Shown here piece after piece: positions 1-11,639 of a stretch of 64,000 bases of DNA. Positions within the stretch are counted from its first letter, which is position 1. Each line of letters starts with the position of its first letter. Both the position numbers and the translations under genes were made by a program. Below the pieces are notes generated by a model. It did no database searches. It was given only the letters and a program-made list of their open reading frames with translations, and was not told the origin of the DNA. Source of the stretch: Phoenix dactylifera (taxonomy: Eukaryota > Streptophyta > Magnoliopsida > Arecales > Arecaceae); the NCBI RefSeq assembly GCF_009389715.1, contig NC_052404.1:3464738-3528737 (forward strand), read 5' to 3'.

Positions 1-559
1 TATTACAAATTAAACATAAAGGTCGATAGATCTCAACAAAACAAAAGGGAAATTAACTAACAAAAAAGAGAGAAGAAAAGGGATCGCAACCTTCCGGAGA
101 AGACCAAAGGAATCATCACCTTCGAAGGACATAAGGATCATCCATTGGATCTAAGTAACAACTTACGGAATAACATCGAAACAAGGAAATTATAATTTTC
201 TCTATAGATTAGGGAGAGAAGAATATCGATATGAATGCTTTTTTTTATTTGTTCATAAGAAAAAAGAGGGAAAAGGGAGAAATGGATGGGGGCTTGTGGC
301 CATAAAGTCAAAGCCGAAGGGTTGACGCAATTGAAGGCTGGTGGACGGTTTGCGGAATAGCCAATGACCCGAGTTTTGTCTTTTCTGGGTACAGACCGGC
401 TTTCGTTTTCGTGAGCGACTTCGCCAACTGGTCGAATTACAGCCGTCGGATTGACGTAGTTCGCCACCCGAGAAAAGACAAATCTGATGCCTGATTTGCC
501 TACACAAGGGAGCCATAAGAAACCATTGGCGACCTTAGCGAGGAAATTCTTGTAAGCGG

Positions 560-1140
560 AGTTGATTAAATAAATTTTTTACTAACCTCAGGCCATTATT
601 GATTAAGCACCCTTGAGATTAAGCATCACACGGGAGAGAAGAAGAAGAGACAGAGAGAGGAGATCTGGAGCTTCTAACCTATGCAGGATTTTAGTGCTTT
701 AGGTGATGGATCCACAGGCTTATTTATAGTGCTAGATTAGGGATCCGGATCCTTATCTTCAAGGTATATCTCTCGTTAGTTTCTATCCATCACATAAGCT
801 ACCAAATAAGATAAACCCTCAATAACCTCTAATCAGATTGAATTAAGTCACAATTTAAACGAGGTTTATCTTGATGTCGGATAAGCTTGATCAAGTGGGC
901 CATATTTCCTAAAATTAGGAGACATGCTAACAATTCTTTGACCCTGTATAAAAGCGATACACATAGTATACGTTTTCATCGATCTAAGTTCAAATCTATT
1001 GAATTCTAACCACCAACATCACGATTGATCTATAATCAATTCCTACAGTAAATATTATTTAGATTCTTTGATTCTGTATAAATACCTAAAATCTATCCAC
1101 CGAATAATCGATATGAGACTAAACATATATACGTAGGGAT
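560..1140 (-). repeat. LTR-like promoter unit, probably a retroelement fragment
   Basis: Read on the minus strand, this stretch has the layout of a plant LTR: an AT-rich upstream part, a TATAAATA box at 721-728, then a short CT-rich leader. No long open frame, partner LTR or target duplication was found, so it may be a solo LTR or a fragment. Positions 1-560 continue on the same strand and hold only a weak open frame (138-467) with no family resemblance I recognise. The assignment rests on layout alone. Confidence 0.33.
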
Positions 1141-1738
1141 CCTCACAAAAATATTGTCTGCTTGTTTTTTGTTTTTTTTTTTTGGCTCAATTGGCTCCTG
1201 CCTCTCCGCCCTTGTTTTAGCACACTACCATCTCCCACCACCTCAGCAGGATGATGCAGTTCGGTCCTTGGTAGATGGATTAGATAAAGAACGGTAGGTG
1301 AGGATTGGTACCTTTTAATCTCGACGACGACAACAACAACAATGAAAAAAAATATATTGAAGTTCTGCACTTAAGATGGATGGGGAGAAATGCACCTTGT
1401 TCTGATTTTTTTAAAAATATTATAAAAATAATTTTTGTTTATAGTGCTATTTTTATTTATAGATCTTTCTAATAAAACAATAATTTTAGTTGAAAAAAAA
1501 ATTCTGTATCTATAAGAATTGTAGTATTTTTTATTTTTTGGTGAGAAATGAAGAAAAGAACCTAAAGCAACATTCCATCCATTTTAGTTTTATTTTATTG
1601 ATTGGAGTCCTTAGATGGTGCTAACACACAATACGCAACATTTTCAATACACGTTACCAAGTAACCCGGTCTGGGTAATATCAAACAAGTTTGAGACCTC
1701 TTAAAAATGTAGGAAATGATAAAAAAATATGGGAGAAG
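1141..1738. other. AT-rich spacer, no gene seen
   Basis: AT-rich sequence with short homopolymers. The open frames here are short and of low complexity. I see no splice-supported coding sequence or RNA gene. Confidence 0.5.
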
Positions 1739-1916
1739 ATGGCATTGGCCAGGTGGCACGCGGCCATGGCTTGCTTGAGGCACACAGTTTGAGTTGTTCC
1801 AACGCGCGGTATGGCGTTGGCATATGCCATACGGTATGGCCCTTGTCAGTAGGCATGGTTGGGGCAGTAAGGCGTAGTCCTTTGTTGACGTGTCTTGGCG
1901 TAGTCATCAAGCGAAG
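1739..1916. repeat. GC-rich repeat, left of the hAT insertion
   Basis: GC-rich non-coding sequence that carries on at 4552 after the hAT element. Removing the transposon and one target copy restores a continuous tract of the same base composition. It contains an inverted pair of the pentamers GGTAT and ATACC around 1808-1837. The right-hand continuation suggests a Ty3-type retroelement spacer, but no protein domain confirms this. Confidence 0.35.
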
Positions 1917-4551
1917 TAGAGTTGGGCAACGGGCCGTGCCGGGCCGGCCCGGCCCAGGCTCCCCGGGCCCAAATTCTAAGCGGGCCGTGCCATACGGAAG
2001 GCCAGCCCGGCCCGGCCCCCGGCCCCTCTATTGGTGGGCCGTGCCTTAATATACAAGGGGGATTTATACAAAAAAAGACATCAAGGGGGATGCATGGCTC
2101 AAATTTATACAAGGCTCAAAAATATTGTCTTTTTGATTTAAAAAGACATCAAGAGAGTCATAGGATGCATGATTCTCATGCTCAAACTCAAAGTAGCCTT
2201 AATATACAAGGGGGATTACTTGTAGGTAATTTTGCATATAATCATGAAAATCAAAGAAAAGCACTTGTAAAATGGATAGTTAAGGATGAATTACCTTTTA
2301 GTTTATGTGAATCTTTTAATTTTGAAGAATATGTTCAATTAAACCTACAACCTGCTTACAAAAGAACTAGTAGGCGTACATTTAGAAGAGTAGCTATGAC
2401 CAATTTTTTAGCAATGAAACAAAATTTAATTGAAACACTTTCTACTTTAAATGTAAAAATTTCATTAACTTCTGATATTTGGTCAGCATCTGTAGGTAGT
2501 AATTGTTTTATTGCCATTACTGCTCATTATATTGATAATGATTGGCAATTAAATAAACGTATTCTTGCTTTTCGTGCTTTTGATTTTCCACATTCTGGGC
2601 AACAAATTTCAAATATAATTTATCAAACTGCATGTTCATATAATATTAATGATAAAATTATGTCTATTACTTTTGATAATGTATCTAATAATAATTCTGC
2701 TATTGTATTATTAAAAGACTCATTGCATCCCATATTAGATGGAAATTTACTGCATATTAGATGTGCATGTCATATCTTAAATCTTTCTGTTCAAGCTGGC
2801 ATGGGCATGATTCAAGATGTGATTTCAAAAATTAGAAATGCAGTTTCTTTTATTCATGCTTCTAGATCAAGACTTCAAGAATTTAAGGAATTATGCATAA
2901 ATCATGGTAAACGTTTTAAAAAATTTAAACTTGATGTAATTACTCGTTGGAACTCTACATATAGCATGATACATGATGCATACCCATATAAAAATTTATT
3001 AAGTGCATATATTAATGATCGTGGATTAGGATTTACATTGACTGAAACTGATTGGAATAAAGGAAAAATTTTGGAAGATTTTTTGCTTAGTTTTTATAAT
3101 GCTACCAATGTTCTTTCTGGTATTTATTACCCTACTTCATGTTCATTTTTACAACAAGCATATATAATTAGTCAAAAATTTGCAGAACATAGATATGATG
3201 ATGTTTTAATGCCTATTATTCACCTAATGGAATCTAAATGGAATGAGTATTGGGACAGGATATGTCCTATGCATAACTTAGCTGCTGTATTTGATCCTAG
3301 AGTTAAATTAAATGGCGTGCTAATTTTACTTGATGCATACGCTGAAAATATGAATCAAGATGCTGAATCTGCTAAAGATGAGGTAAGACAACTTCTTTAT
3401 GATATTTATGCTATATATGATGAAAAAATTCGTGGATCTAGAACACAAATACAAACCTCTATTCCTCCTTCTAGTAGTTCTCGTTCGTCATCTATTTTTT
3501 CATTCATTGCACAGAGAAGACACACACATGCTTCAAGTTCCTCTTCATCTTCTTCATCTTTAAGTAGTGAACTAGAATTTTATTTACGAAATGATCTTCA
3601 GTCTGCATATGATGAAAATCAAATAGAGAATCTAGATGTATTATCTTGGTGGAAGAGTGTTAGAAATCAATATCCTGTTATGTCTGCAATTGCACGCGAT
3701 ATTTTAGCTGTGCCGATGTCCACGGTAGCATCGGAATCCGCTTTTAGTGCAGGTCGGCGTGTTCTTGACGAAAAGAGAAGTAGGATGACGGGCGAAACGG
3801 TGGAGATGCTTCTCTGCTTCAAGGATTGGCTGGATGCTGAGGCAAGACTTCAAGATAAAGGTGGACATAATACAACATCCTCTGATGATGATGATACAAA
3901 CACTACTGAAGACTGAAGACTGAAGACTGAAGACTGAAGACTGAAGAGTGAATACTGATTCACTGAATCACTGATGATTAGTAAGATTTCTTAATTTTTT
4001 ATAATTGTACATTTTTATTGTATTCTGGAGGTCAGACCAAGGTCCAAACCTCGGCCCTTTCTTAGTTTCTTATTGTATTCTAGAATCTAGAGGTCAGACC
4101 AAGGTCCAAACCTCTCTTCATGTACCATTTTGATTTAAATTAATAAACTGGTAGGGGTCTATGCCAAACCCCCCACCATTAAGGTGGCTTTATATTCATA
4201 AATCAAGATTTCTTAGTGTTCAATATTTATTAATTTATTAAAAAAAATTTATCGGGCCGAGCCGGGCCCAGGCCCGGACCGTGCCAGGCTCGCGTGCCAG
4301 CCCGGCCCAGGCCCTTATGGGCCGTGCCGTGCTTGGCCCGCGGGCCTAGACCGGGCAGTGCCGGCCCAGGCCCGAAGCGGGCCGTGCCTGGCACGGCCCG
4401 CTTGCCAGGAACCTCTAGCCCAGCACGGCCCTATCAAAGGGGCCGTGCCAGGCACGGCCCGGCACTGTAGCTGGCGGGCCGTGCCAGGCACGGCCCGCTT
4501 CATGCCGTGCCGTGCCGGGCCGTGGGCGGCCCGGCCCAGTGCCCATCTCTA
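1917..4551 (+). mobile_element. Complete hAT (Ac-like) DNA transposon
   Basis: The left end reads TAGAGTTGGGCA at 1917 and the right end is its near-perfect inverse, TGCCCATCTCTA, ending at 4551. The octamer AAGCGAAG lies directly before (1909-1916) and after (4552-4559), which is the 8-bp target duplication expected for hAT. The terminal 80-300 bp are extremely GC-rich and carry many GGCCGTGCC motifs in both orientations, in contrast to the AT-rich coding interior. Total length is 2,635 bp with one long transposase frame. A 7-bp tandem repeat (CTGAAGA units) lies at the transposase stop, about 3905-3950, and a 23-bp stretch around GGTCAGACCAAGG occurs twice at about 4029 and 4092. Confidence 0.95.
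1922..3916 (+). CDS. hAT transposase (RICESLEEPER/DAYSLEEPER-like)
   Basis: Transposase that would cut and paste the surrounding element, acting as a nuclear DNA-binding enzyme and dimer. The open frame gives 664 residues, but the first ~45 are translated from the GC-rich terminal repeat and are probably not used. Visible parts: a remnant of the BED zinc finger near residues 67-80 (LKRH), a DUF4413/RNase H-like core with the acidic residue in TSDIW (D185) and a second in ITFDN (D252), the CxCH-ILNL segment near 281-288, the RWNSTY motif near 342-347, and the hATC dimerisation domain at about 565-640. The frame has no interior stop. The front part of the BED finger is missing next to a duplicated 17-bp sequence, so the protein may be unable to bind its own ends. 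Family assignment is firm; activity is not. Confidence 0.9.
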   Translation: MGNGPCRAGPAQAPRAQILSGPCHTEGQPGPAPGPSIGGPCLNIQGGFIQKKTSRGMHGSNLYKAQKYCLFDLKRHQESHRMHDSHAQTQSSLNIQGGLLVGNFAYNHENQRKALVKWIVKDELPFSLCESFNFEEYVQLNLQPAYKRTSRRTFRRVAMTNFLAMKQNLIETLSTLNVKISLTSDIWSASVGSNCFIAITAHYIDNDWQLNKRILAFRAFDFPHSGQQISNIIYQTACSYNINDKIMSITFDNVSNNNSAIVLLKDSLHPILDGNLLHIRCACHILNLSVQAGMGMIQDVISKIRNAVSFIHASRSRLQEFKELCINHGKRFKKFKLDVITRWNSTYSMIHDAYPYKNLLSAYINDRGLGFTLTETDWNKGKILEDFLLSFYNATNVLSGIYYPTSCSFLQQAYIISQKFAEHRYDDVLMPIIHLMESKWNEYWDRICPMHNLAAVFDPRVKLNGVLILLDAYAENMNQDAESAKDEVRQLLYDIYAIYDEKIRGSRTQIQTSIPPSSSSRSSSIFSFIAQRRHTHASSSSSSSSSLSSELEFYLRNDLQSAYDENQIENLDVLSWWKSVRNQYPVMSAIARDILAVPMSTVASESAFSAGRRVLDEKRSRMTGETVEMLLCFKDWLDAEARLQDKGGHNTTSSDDDDTNTTED

Positions 4552-5060
4552 AAGCGAAGCATGGTGCGGTAAGGTTACCGCAGGGCATGGCCGCGGCGCG
4601 TACTGGGCGAGATTAGCTCAGCCTTTGGTGGGGATCGAGGTCAGCTAGGTCTTCGACGGGGGCCGGGGTCGGCCTTGCCCACTTGGCAAGGCGCTGAAGT
4701 CGGTCCGACTTAAGAGCCACGATATATGTTTGATGAGGTCGGCTCGGCGGGCTCTGAGGTCAGTTTAGTTTTCTTGACTTTAAGGTCTGCTCAGCAGAGC
4801 GCCCTGAGCTCGGGTCGGGGTGCGTCGTCGCATGGGGCGCACCGAACTTGACCGGGCACGTCATCATTGTAGACTCTAGAGGAAGTTGCTGCATGTCGTA
4901 GCAGCGGAGAGATCTGATTGAGGTCAGCTTGGCCTTTGGTGAGATCCGAGGTAGGACTGGCTCTCAGCGGATCAAGGTCTAGCTTGGTCGGCGCCGAGGT
5001 CTGCTTGGTTATGTCATCTAGCTCTTAATTCAGTATCGATGCAGTCCATGCCTACCATAA
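4552..5060. repeat. GC-rich repeat, right of the hAT insertion
   Basis: Continuation of the tract left of 1917. It repeats the short theme GAGGTCGGCT or GAGGTCAGCT about every 50-80 bp and has no long open frame. This style is common in spacers and LTRs of Ty3-type elements in large monocot genomes. I found no protease, polymerase or primer site, so the family is inferred only. Confidence 0.35.
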
Positions 5061-6400
5061 CAGCAGAGTCACAACCTGCAGCCACAAAGTTTTAATGTCG
5101 ATTTTGGTTGACTTATCTGATGCAAATTAATGTTTTGCTGCAACCAAAATGCTGCTTCTTGGGTCAAGTAATATCAGCACCAAGTCTTGAGTATTAAACA
5201 GAAATTAAGGATGTGAGGTGCAAGTATCCCGCATTAGAATACTAAACAAAAATCGACACGAACGCGAGACACCTGGATTAGCCTGAGAACGATCTTGATA
5301 TAAGAAAGCTCTATGGTTGAATACAGAATTTTTATTTCGATTATCTGATGTAGTATCTTGTCGATGCAAAAATAAGTTAAGCTTTTCCATGATTTATTTG
5401 TGCCTTACAGAGGTTGAAATATTTATAGTTCAGAAAGAAATATTAAGATAATTCCGGAATAATATTCTCTCAGAATGAAAAGTAATTTACGCAAGAGATG
5501 TCCATTACCAGCATGTAAATTCTCTCATAAAAAAGTTAGCTTCTCAATTTTTTGCTAGTAATTTTCAAGAACTTGTGGACCAGTCTTGCATTTAAATATG
5601 CAACTCGGAGAATTAGTATATACACCTGCACCAATTTTGTTATTTAACCTTCGATTTCTTTGCAAACAATTTTTTTGAAAAAAATGTAACAAAGTAGCTA
5701 GGCAGCACGGGGCACAAGATCAGATAGACGGCCTTGTGGTTGTGGCACAACACTCACTGGTTTCAAACTGAGACAATAAAAAATCATCAAGACAAAACAA
5801 TCTTGCTGTGCCAAAAAGAACAAAGAAATGTTAAAAATTATCATCCTACATGTGATTCAACTTGCTCTCAAAAGCCATTCAGTCAGAACACATAATCTAT
5901 GTTATATTAGACCTTTCAATAAAGCATCAAGTAACACAAACTTTACCCTTATGCACAGCCATCGGTAGAATACATGGATGTGGATCGGTATGAATAAATT
6001 ATTAGGGATTAGAAAAATAAAATACGCATACAACCTAAATGCACCAAAATCCATGGAAAGGAACATAGATAGTGTATATCAATGAAACAACTAAACAAGC
6101 CATTACATTGAACTTCAGGCCGGAGATCAAATATATCCATGAGCTCTCAAACGAACCGCCATGAGGCTTTAAAAGCTCTATGAATTATTGCTCTAATTCA
6201 AAGATCGAATAAAATTTCAAGATAGAATTACCTTGCCACAGGGCTACTAAAACAGAAAGTTACACATATGATGGCTGATTCAACAGACGGCACCAAAGTT
6301 CTCTATATCTGGCATTTACACAACAAAAGAATATGTTTCATGCTTTTCCAGTCCAGTTTGAGCATCATTCTTAGCAAAGAGAGTTTGCCTTAAATACATG
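5061..6400. other. AT-rich 3' flank of the SINA gene, no gene seen
   Basis: Unique-looking AT-rich sequence. The part nearest 6505 is probably 3'UTR of the minus-strand SINA gene. No RNA gene, transposon end or open frame with coding character was found. Confidence 0.45.
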
Positions 6401-6505
6401 ATCTACCTCAAAATATATATAGGATCTGAAGAGACATAAATAGAGATCATCTAGGGACCACAAAAGAAGTGAAGCTGAACTGGAGATGGAGAGCGGGAAG
6501 GGTTT

Positions 6506-9330
6506 TCATTGTTCCTTCCAAATCCTCCCAGTTACCCTCAGCTTTAGCTCCTTCCGATCCCCACCTGAGAAAAACAAGGCCATATTCCGTTGGATGATAA
6601 GCCCATCATAACTGTCCCTCACCTTCCGATGGCTATCTCTTATGCTTCGGGGAACCCCTTGCCAGATCATCTTGCGTCCATTACCTCCAACCTCGAGACT
6701 ATAGCTATAGTTTTTCGCTTCAGTGTCATCCCCCATGAATCGCAAGAAAGCTATGTACACAGGTGCCATGCCCAGCTGAAATGCCTCAAAATGCAGGCAG
6801 AAGTATTGCCCAAAACAACTGAAGACCTAAAGATACAACACATTCTTATATTATGGCCCAATATGATTGCATATACAAACTTATATAAACAATTACGAAG
6901 TCAAACTTGAGATACAAACAAGAGAGATGCTCTAAAGCAAATATAGAACAATTACAGAAATAAATACAAGATACATCCTCAGAATTTACTGCATAAATCG
7001 TATTAATACCACCATCACATCGAAACCACCACAAAGCAACAAATCTGCATGGCATTCTAACATCCTGGAAGAAGATCCCAGCTTTCAACAGAACAGTTTT
7101 ATTAGTGATGATGAAAATAAATTTGCATGAAAAATGGCTTCAATTTATCATGATTGCATTATCAAACATGGTGGAGCATCAGCTTTGCCTGGCTAATTGG
7201 CACTTTGCGCAAGCTCAAGTCTCATATTTACCAGGACAGTAGGCATAGCTTCCAACTGTTCAGATGTCTTTTAAGGAGTACTCTGGAAAACTACAGAATC
7301 TGACACAGTTGAACTTCTTTAGAAAATTCCAGCCTAACAAAAATGTGACATATGAAGGAGAGCGAAATAAAAAAGGATTATCAAAAACAAACCTAGTAAT
7401 TGAACATTTGAGTTAGTAAAAGGTCTTCAGATTAGGTCTTGCACCACCAAATCAGATGAATTCAATCCTCAGTTATGCATGTTCATTCAAGATATATGTA
7501 CAAATATATATTGTGCATGTTCACCAATAAACCAAGCTAAAGCTGCAAACTGAATCCAAACTATAGTTTTGATCAATATTAGTACTAGGCATTACTATAT
7601 TTGAAATGCCTGCAAAGTGCATGAGCTGAAAATGCTAGAACCGAGCTTGGCTTATATGCATCAAGCATGCAGCTAACTAAACTATTTTAGCTCATTGACA
7701 ATCCTAGAAATCAAAACACACAGGTTATCATAATTTTGTACTTGCAGAATACTACAATTTTAAATCATAATCCATTTTAAAGCTCGCTCGTCGACTGAAA
7801 GCTGAAGGAAATCACCACAATTTTTTGTAATTTAGCAAGTCCATTTAAAGTCAAAAGTTGTCATGGCCCAAGAAAAGGAACAGAAGTATGACATTACACA
7901 GTCTTTCTCATCTAAATAGATGAGGAAAACATTGTTTTAAACCCAAAAAAGAGGAAAAGGAAAAAGTAGGAACAGTACCGTTAGCATCCATGTTGCATTC
8001 TCAACCTCATGTGGATTTGATTTGACGTATCGATGATTAAACGTGCTTCCATTGTGCATGTCAACCTTGTGATCATCTTTTAAGTGAGTCACCAAATAAG
8101 GAATGTCACCTACAACAGTGCACTCTGATCCAGCATAGGGACAATTATAGGGTCTATAGGCACATTGTGATTCATGTTTCAACTTGCAGTAGTAAGGATG
8201 TATGCCCATACACCCAAAGCTCTGGTATTTGCAAGGCAGTTCAAGAGAAGCAGCCACCTTCTCCAGTGCAAGACATCTTATATTGCCCAGCTCATGCCTG
8301 CAAGTGGGACACCGATTGTGAACTCTAGGCTTGCATCCAGAACACAATGTATGGCCATTTGAACACTGCACACAGAAAGGGCAAAATAGATAAATCACAA
8401 AGAACTGCATATAGTGGAAAATTCACTTTTAATTGGCTATAATATGCTCTGGAATGATATCCAGTTCTGAGACCAACCCATCACATGATAAAGAACATAA
8501 AAGTATGAACAGGATTTTTAACAAAACATATTTTATAGCCCCCATAATGTATGAATGCCAGGCACGGGGCCGGGGGTGGGGTGGGGGTGGAGGGAAGGAG
8601 GGAGAGAGAGGTAATGCAAAAGCAAAACTGAAAAGACGCCATCGCATTGGAAACCAATGAAACAGCAACAGTTATATAGCTAAGAAAAAAAAGTGCAAGG
8701 GAGAAACTAGAAGCATGCATGCAGATGTATGTACATGCATATATAAATATAATATATGGAACACACTTGTTGCTGCTACCATATAAAATGGAAGACAGCC
8801 ACAAAAAATAAACATAAAATGCATGGAAAAGTATTTACCACAGAGTTAAAATCCAGAACGAAAATATATAGATTTAAGATAGCAATGGTTCTTAATAATG
8901 GGGAGAAAGAGCAAAAGCAAAGGGAAAAATAATGAAGTAAGATCTAAGTGAATGATATACAAAATGATGAAAGCTAAAATTCTTGGTCATATTGGACTAT
9001 ATCAGCTAGTTGCAAGGAGATATGTAAGCAGAGAGTACCTAAATGCCACTTTAGTTGCCATGCATCACTTATGATCATAACCAACTAGCCATACCCCCTA
9101 TATTGAGGGTTGTCTTTATGAATTCTTCATCTAACCTGTTACTTTGTATTAACCTGATACCATGATTTCCAAATAAAATTGTATATGAAATTTCGTAATT
9201 ATAATAAATTTGATCTATCATAAAAATTCTGTTAATTAACTGCATCATTGAAACATTGTTATGGGATCAAGCACGTAAAATTAAATTGTTGCATGTTCAA
9301 TTGTAAGACTCAAGAGTGGCATTGAAAAGA

Positions 9331-9397
<67 letters not shown>

Positions 9398-11605
9398 TAT
9401 ATGTAGGTATGTACGTACGTACGTACATACGTATGCATCACCTGACTCTCAGCATGACTACATATAGATCCAGAATATGATTATGTGACCCAGACCACAA
9501 GGGTTAAATATGGCCATGTGACTGAGGACCACAAGGATTAAACGTGAAGTGACCTAAGCCACTGAGGTTAAGAGCAGTCTTAAATCACTATTCCTGGAAT
9601 TTGATTACTAATGATCCAGACCACATGGGTTAAATATAGAGTGCTCTATCCGCAGCAAGTGCGACCGGAGTCATTGGTTGTAGAGCGAGAACTGGAAATT
9701 GGATACCCAGTATATTATGCGTACAAGTATATAAATGTAAGTATAGTTGATTATGAGATTAGATACTTTACATTACTCCGATTGTATGTATCCTTTTGTT
9801 TTGTTAATTCTATTGAGAGATGAAATGCCTTGTTAAATTAGCATGTGGATATTATTGAAAGAAAATGATATAAATTTTACTTGTATGGATGTATCATGCT
9901 TGGTATAATTTAATTGAGCTAAATGACTTGATATGGCTTGATCCAATTCTATAAAGTGTACTTGTTACTTACTGAGTTATGAAGCTCATAATCTTCACCT
10001 TTTTTTTTCCAGATCCAACTAGACTAGTAACATAATTTTGGAGGTATTAGAGGTGAGGCCATTTCTGACAGTTAGTAGATCTAGTTTGATCGGTGTATGT
10101 ATATTATAATATTTTCTGGATTATGTATAAATAACTTTAACACTAGAAGTTTTGGATTATAAAATTTAGAAGAACTCTATGTTATGGCTTGTGGTGGTGT
10201 GCATGATATATGTGATATTTTGGTTCGATAGTTTAGTTGTTCTGATATTTACTATTATCTATAGATGAATTGTATAATTTTCAAGTTATATAAAATACAT
10301 TGACAGGAGGAATGCCTTGCATGCTTATAGCGCCAGACAATGTAAGTGCAGTGGCTGCCCATGCCCTTGAATTGTGATTCTGGGATTGAGGGCATGGCAC
10401 ATTCTTTTCTTAAATCATCTTTAGAACTTGAGCAATGAATAGCTTGCCTTTACATACTCCAAGAACGAGGAACTTATTTCAAACATCCAACACCTAAATC
10501 TTAGGCATCTTTAAGCAATTTTTCTTCAAATTTAAATTATTTAACAGAAAAAATAAAGATTGAGTATAATCAAGCATAGTAATAAAGTGATGGGTAGGAC
10601 TTGATTCACATCACGACAAAATAGGAGGAATTTCTTGATTGAATTTAATAAATCATAATGTTAGCAGCTTTCTGCCTACCGACATCATAGGGTTTTAATC
10701 TCTGCAATGTGAAAACTTACATTAAAACATTGGGGATTCGGCTGGTTATCTTGCTAGAAAAATTACATTAGTAATGATCTTTAAGGCATTCAGCTGGTTA
10801 TCTTGCTAGAAAGCTGGTTTCTTCTCGCATAAATTCTATTTATTCTTGCTTAATTATTATTAACTAAACATCTTGAAATTAGTTCAATTCATACAAACCT
10901 TTTACATAAACCCGTCAAAATTTCTTGGGTCGTGATATACTAGAACATCTGGAATCAATTAGATTGAAACATTTGATGGATTTACACATACTGATGGAAA
11001 TCTACGGTATATATAAACTAATACCCATGTAAAAATATAGAGAACTAAAATCATAAAACAGCTTGTAGACAAATAAGAATCACTTAATGAAACATTTTCT
11101 TTTTGCAGCAAAGATTGGGCAAACCCAACTCATTTAAGTTACATTTAGTACAATATAACCCATTTGTGCAGTAAATCACATTATAGATGCATAATGACAT
11201 TCATCTATATGAGGCACCTCAAAGCATGAAAAATATGTGTAAAACAAAAACAGCCAATAAACTTGAATGGCTAATTAAGTCCTTAAAAGTTACTAATAGG
11301 ATAAGTTAGAACATCAAAAGTGAACATTTAGACATAATCAATGTGGTAGTAGAACAATCCAAGTGCCATTTGCAGGAGGGGTTATACAAAATGCAGACCT
11401 GATGAATGGGTGGATACATGGCATTTAAGCACACAGGGCACTCCAGGAGTTCAAGTACATTACTAGCAACAGCATTTGGCTTCGCTGAATGCTGAATATG
11501 GTCATTCGCATGTTCATTGAGTTCCATCATATCTTCATTTTTAGGGGGGTCAATAACCTCAGGACTGACTCTCATTTCATCAAGATAAGGACTACCAGAT
11601 GCCAT
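6506..11605 (-). CDS. SINAT: SINA/SINAT-type RING E3 ubiquitin ligase
   Basis: Coding exons are complement(6506..6826, 7979..8365, 11399..11605); the phases join cleanly to give 304 residues, the usual size for plant SEVEN IN ABSENTIA proteins. The RING finger runs from C56 (CPVC) through CSNGHTLC (70-77) to CPTC (88-91). A SIAH-type zinc finger follows (about 108-165), then the TRAF-like substrate-binding domain, from about 170 to the end. The start at 11605 (MASGS) is the family start and lies just after a splice acceptor at 11635-11636. The family ubiquitinates nuclear or cytoplasmic targets with an E2 enzyme; in Arabidopsis these include NAC and hormone-signalling factors and autophagy components. 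The target here cannot be read from sequence. The third exon has VFSCFGQ where relatives usually have VFHCFGQ. Intron 2 holds 3 kb of repeats, including a long AT microsatellite. Confidence 0.93.
8366..9330. other. SINA intron sequence, no feature seen
   Basis: First part of the intron between coding exons 1 and 2. AT-rich, with a short G-rich tract at about 8566-8600 that gives rise to spurious open frames. Nothing else recognised. Confidence 0.45.
9331..9430. repeat. AT and GTAC microsatellite
   Basis: About 29 uninterrupted AT dinucleotides (9333-9390), followed by an interrupted tail and several GTAC units (9411-9432). It lies in the intron between SINA coding exons 1 and 2. Length is likely variable between individuals and hard to assemble. 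Confidence 0.95.
9431..10400 (+). repeat. LTR-like fragment with a degenerate ~45-bp tandem repeat
   Basis: Begins with four diverged copies of a ~40-45 bp unit around ACCACAAGGGTTAAA (about 9484-9640), then AT-rich sequence, then a GC-rich end near 10320-10400. The composition and sub-repeats resemble a plant retroelement LTR inserted in the SINA intron. No coding domain, partner repeat or target duplication was found, so this is a low-confidence call. Confidence 0.3.
10401..11398. other. SINA intron sequence with a small repeated motif
   Basis: AT-rich intron. A 19-bp segment around GCTGGTTATCTTGCTAG occurs at about 10740 and 10795, a small local duplication. No gene seen. Confidence 0.4.
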
Positions 11606-11639
11606 AAGTAAATAGCGAAGACAGTGGTAGGGTCCTGTC

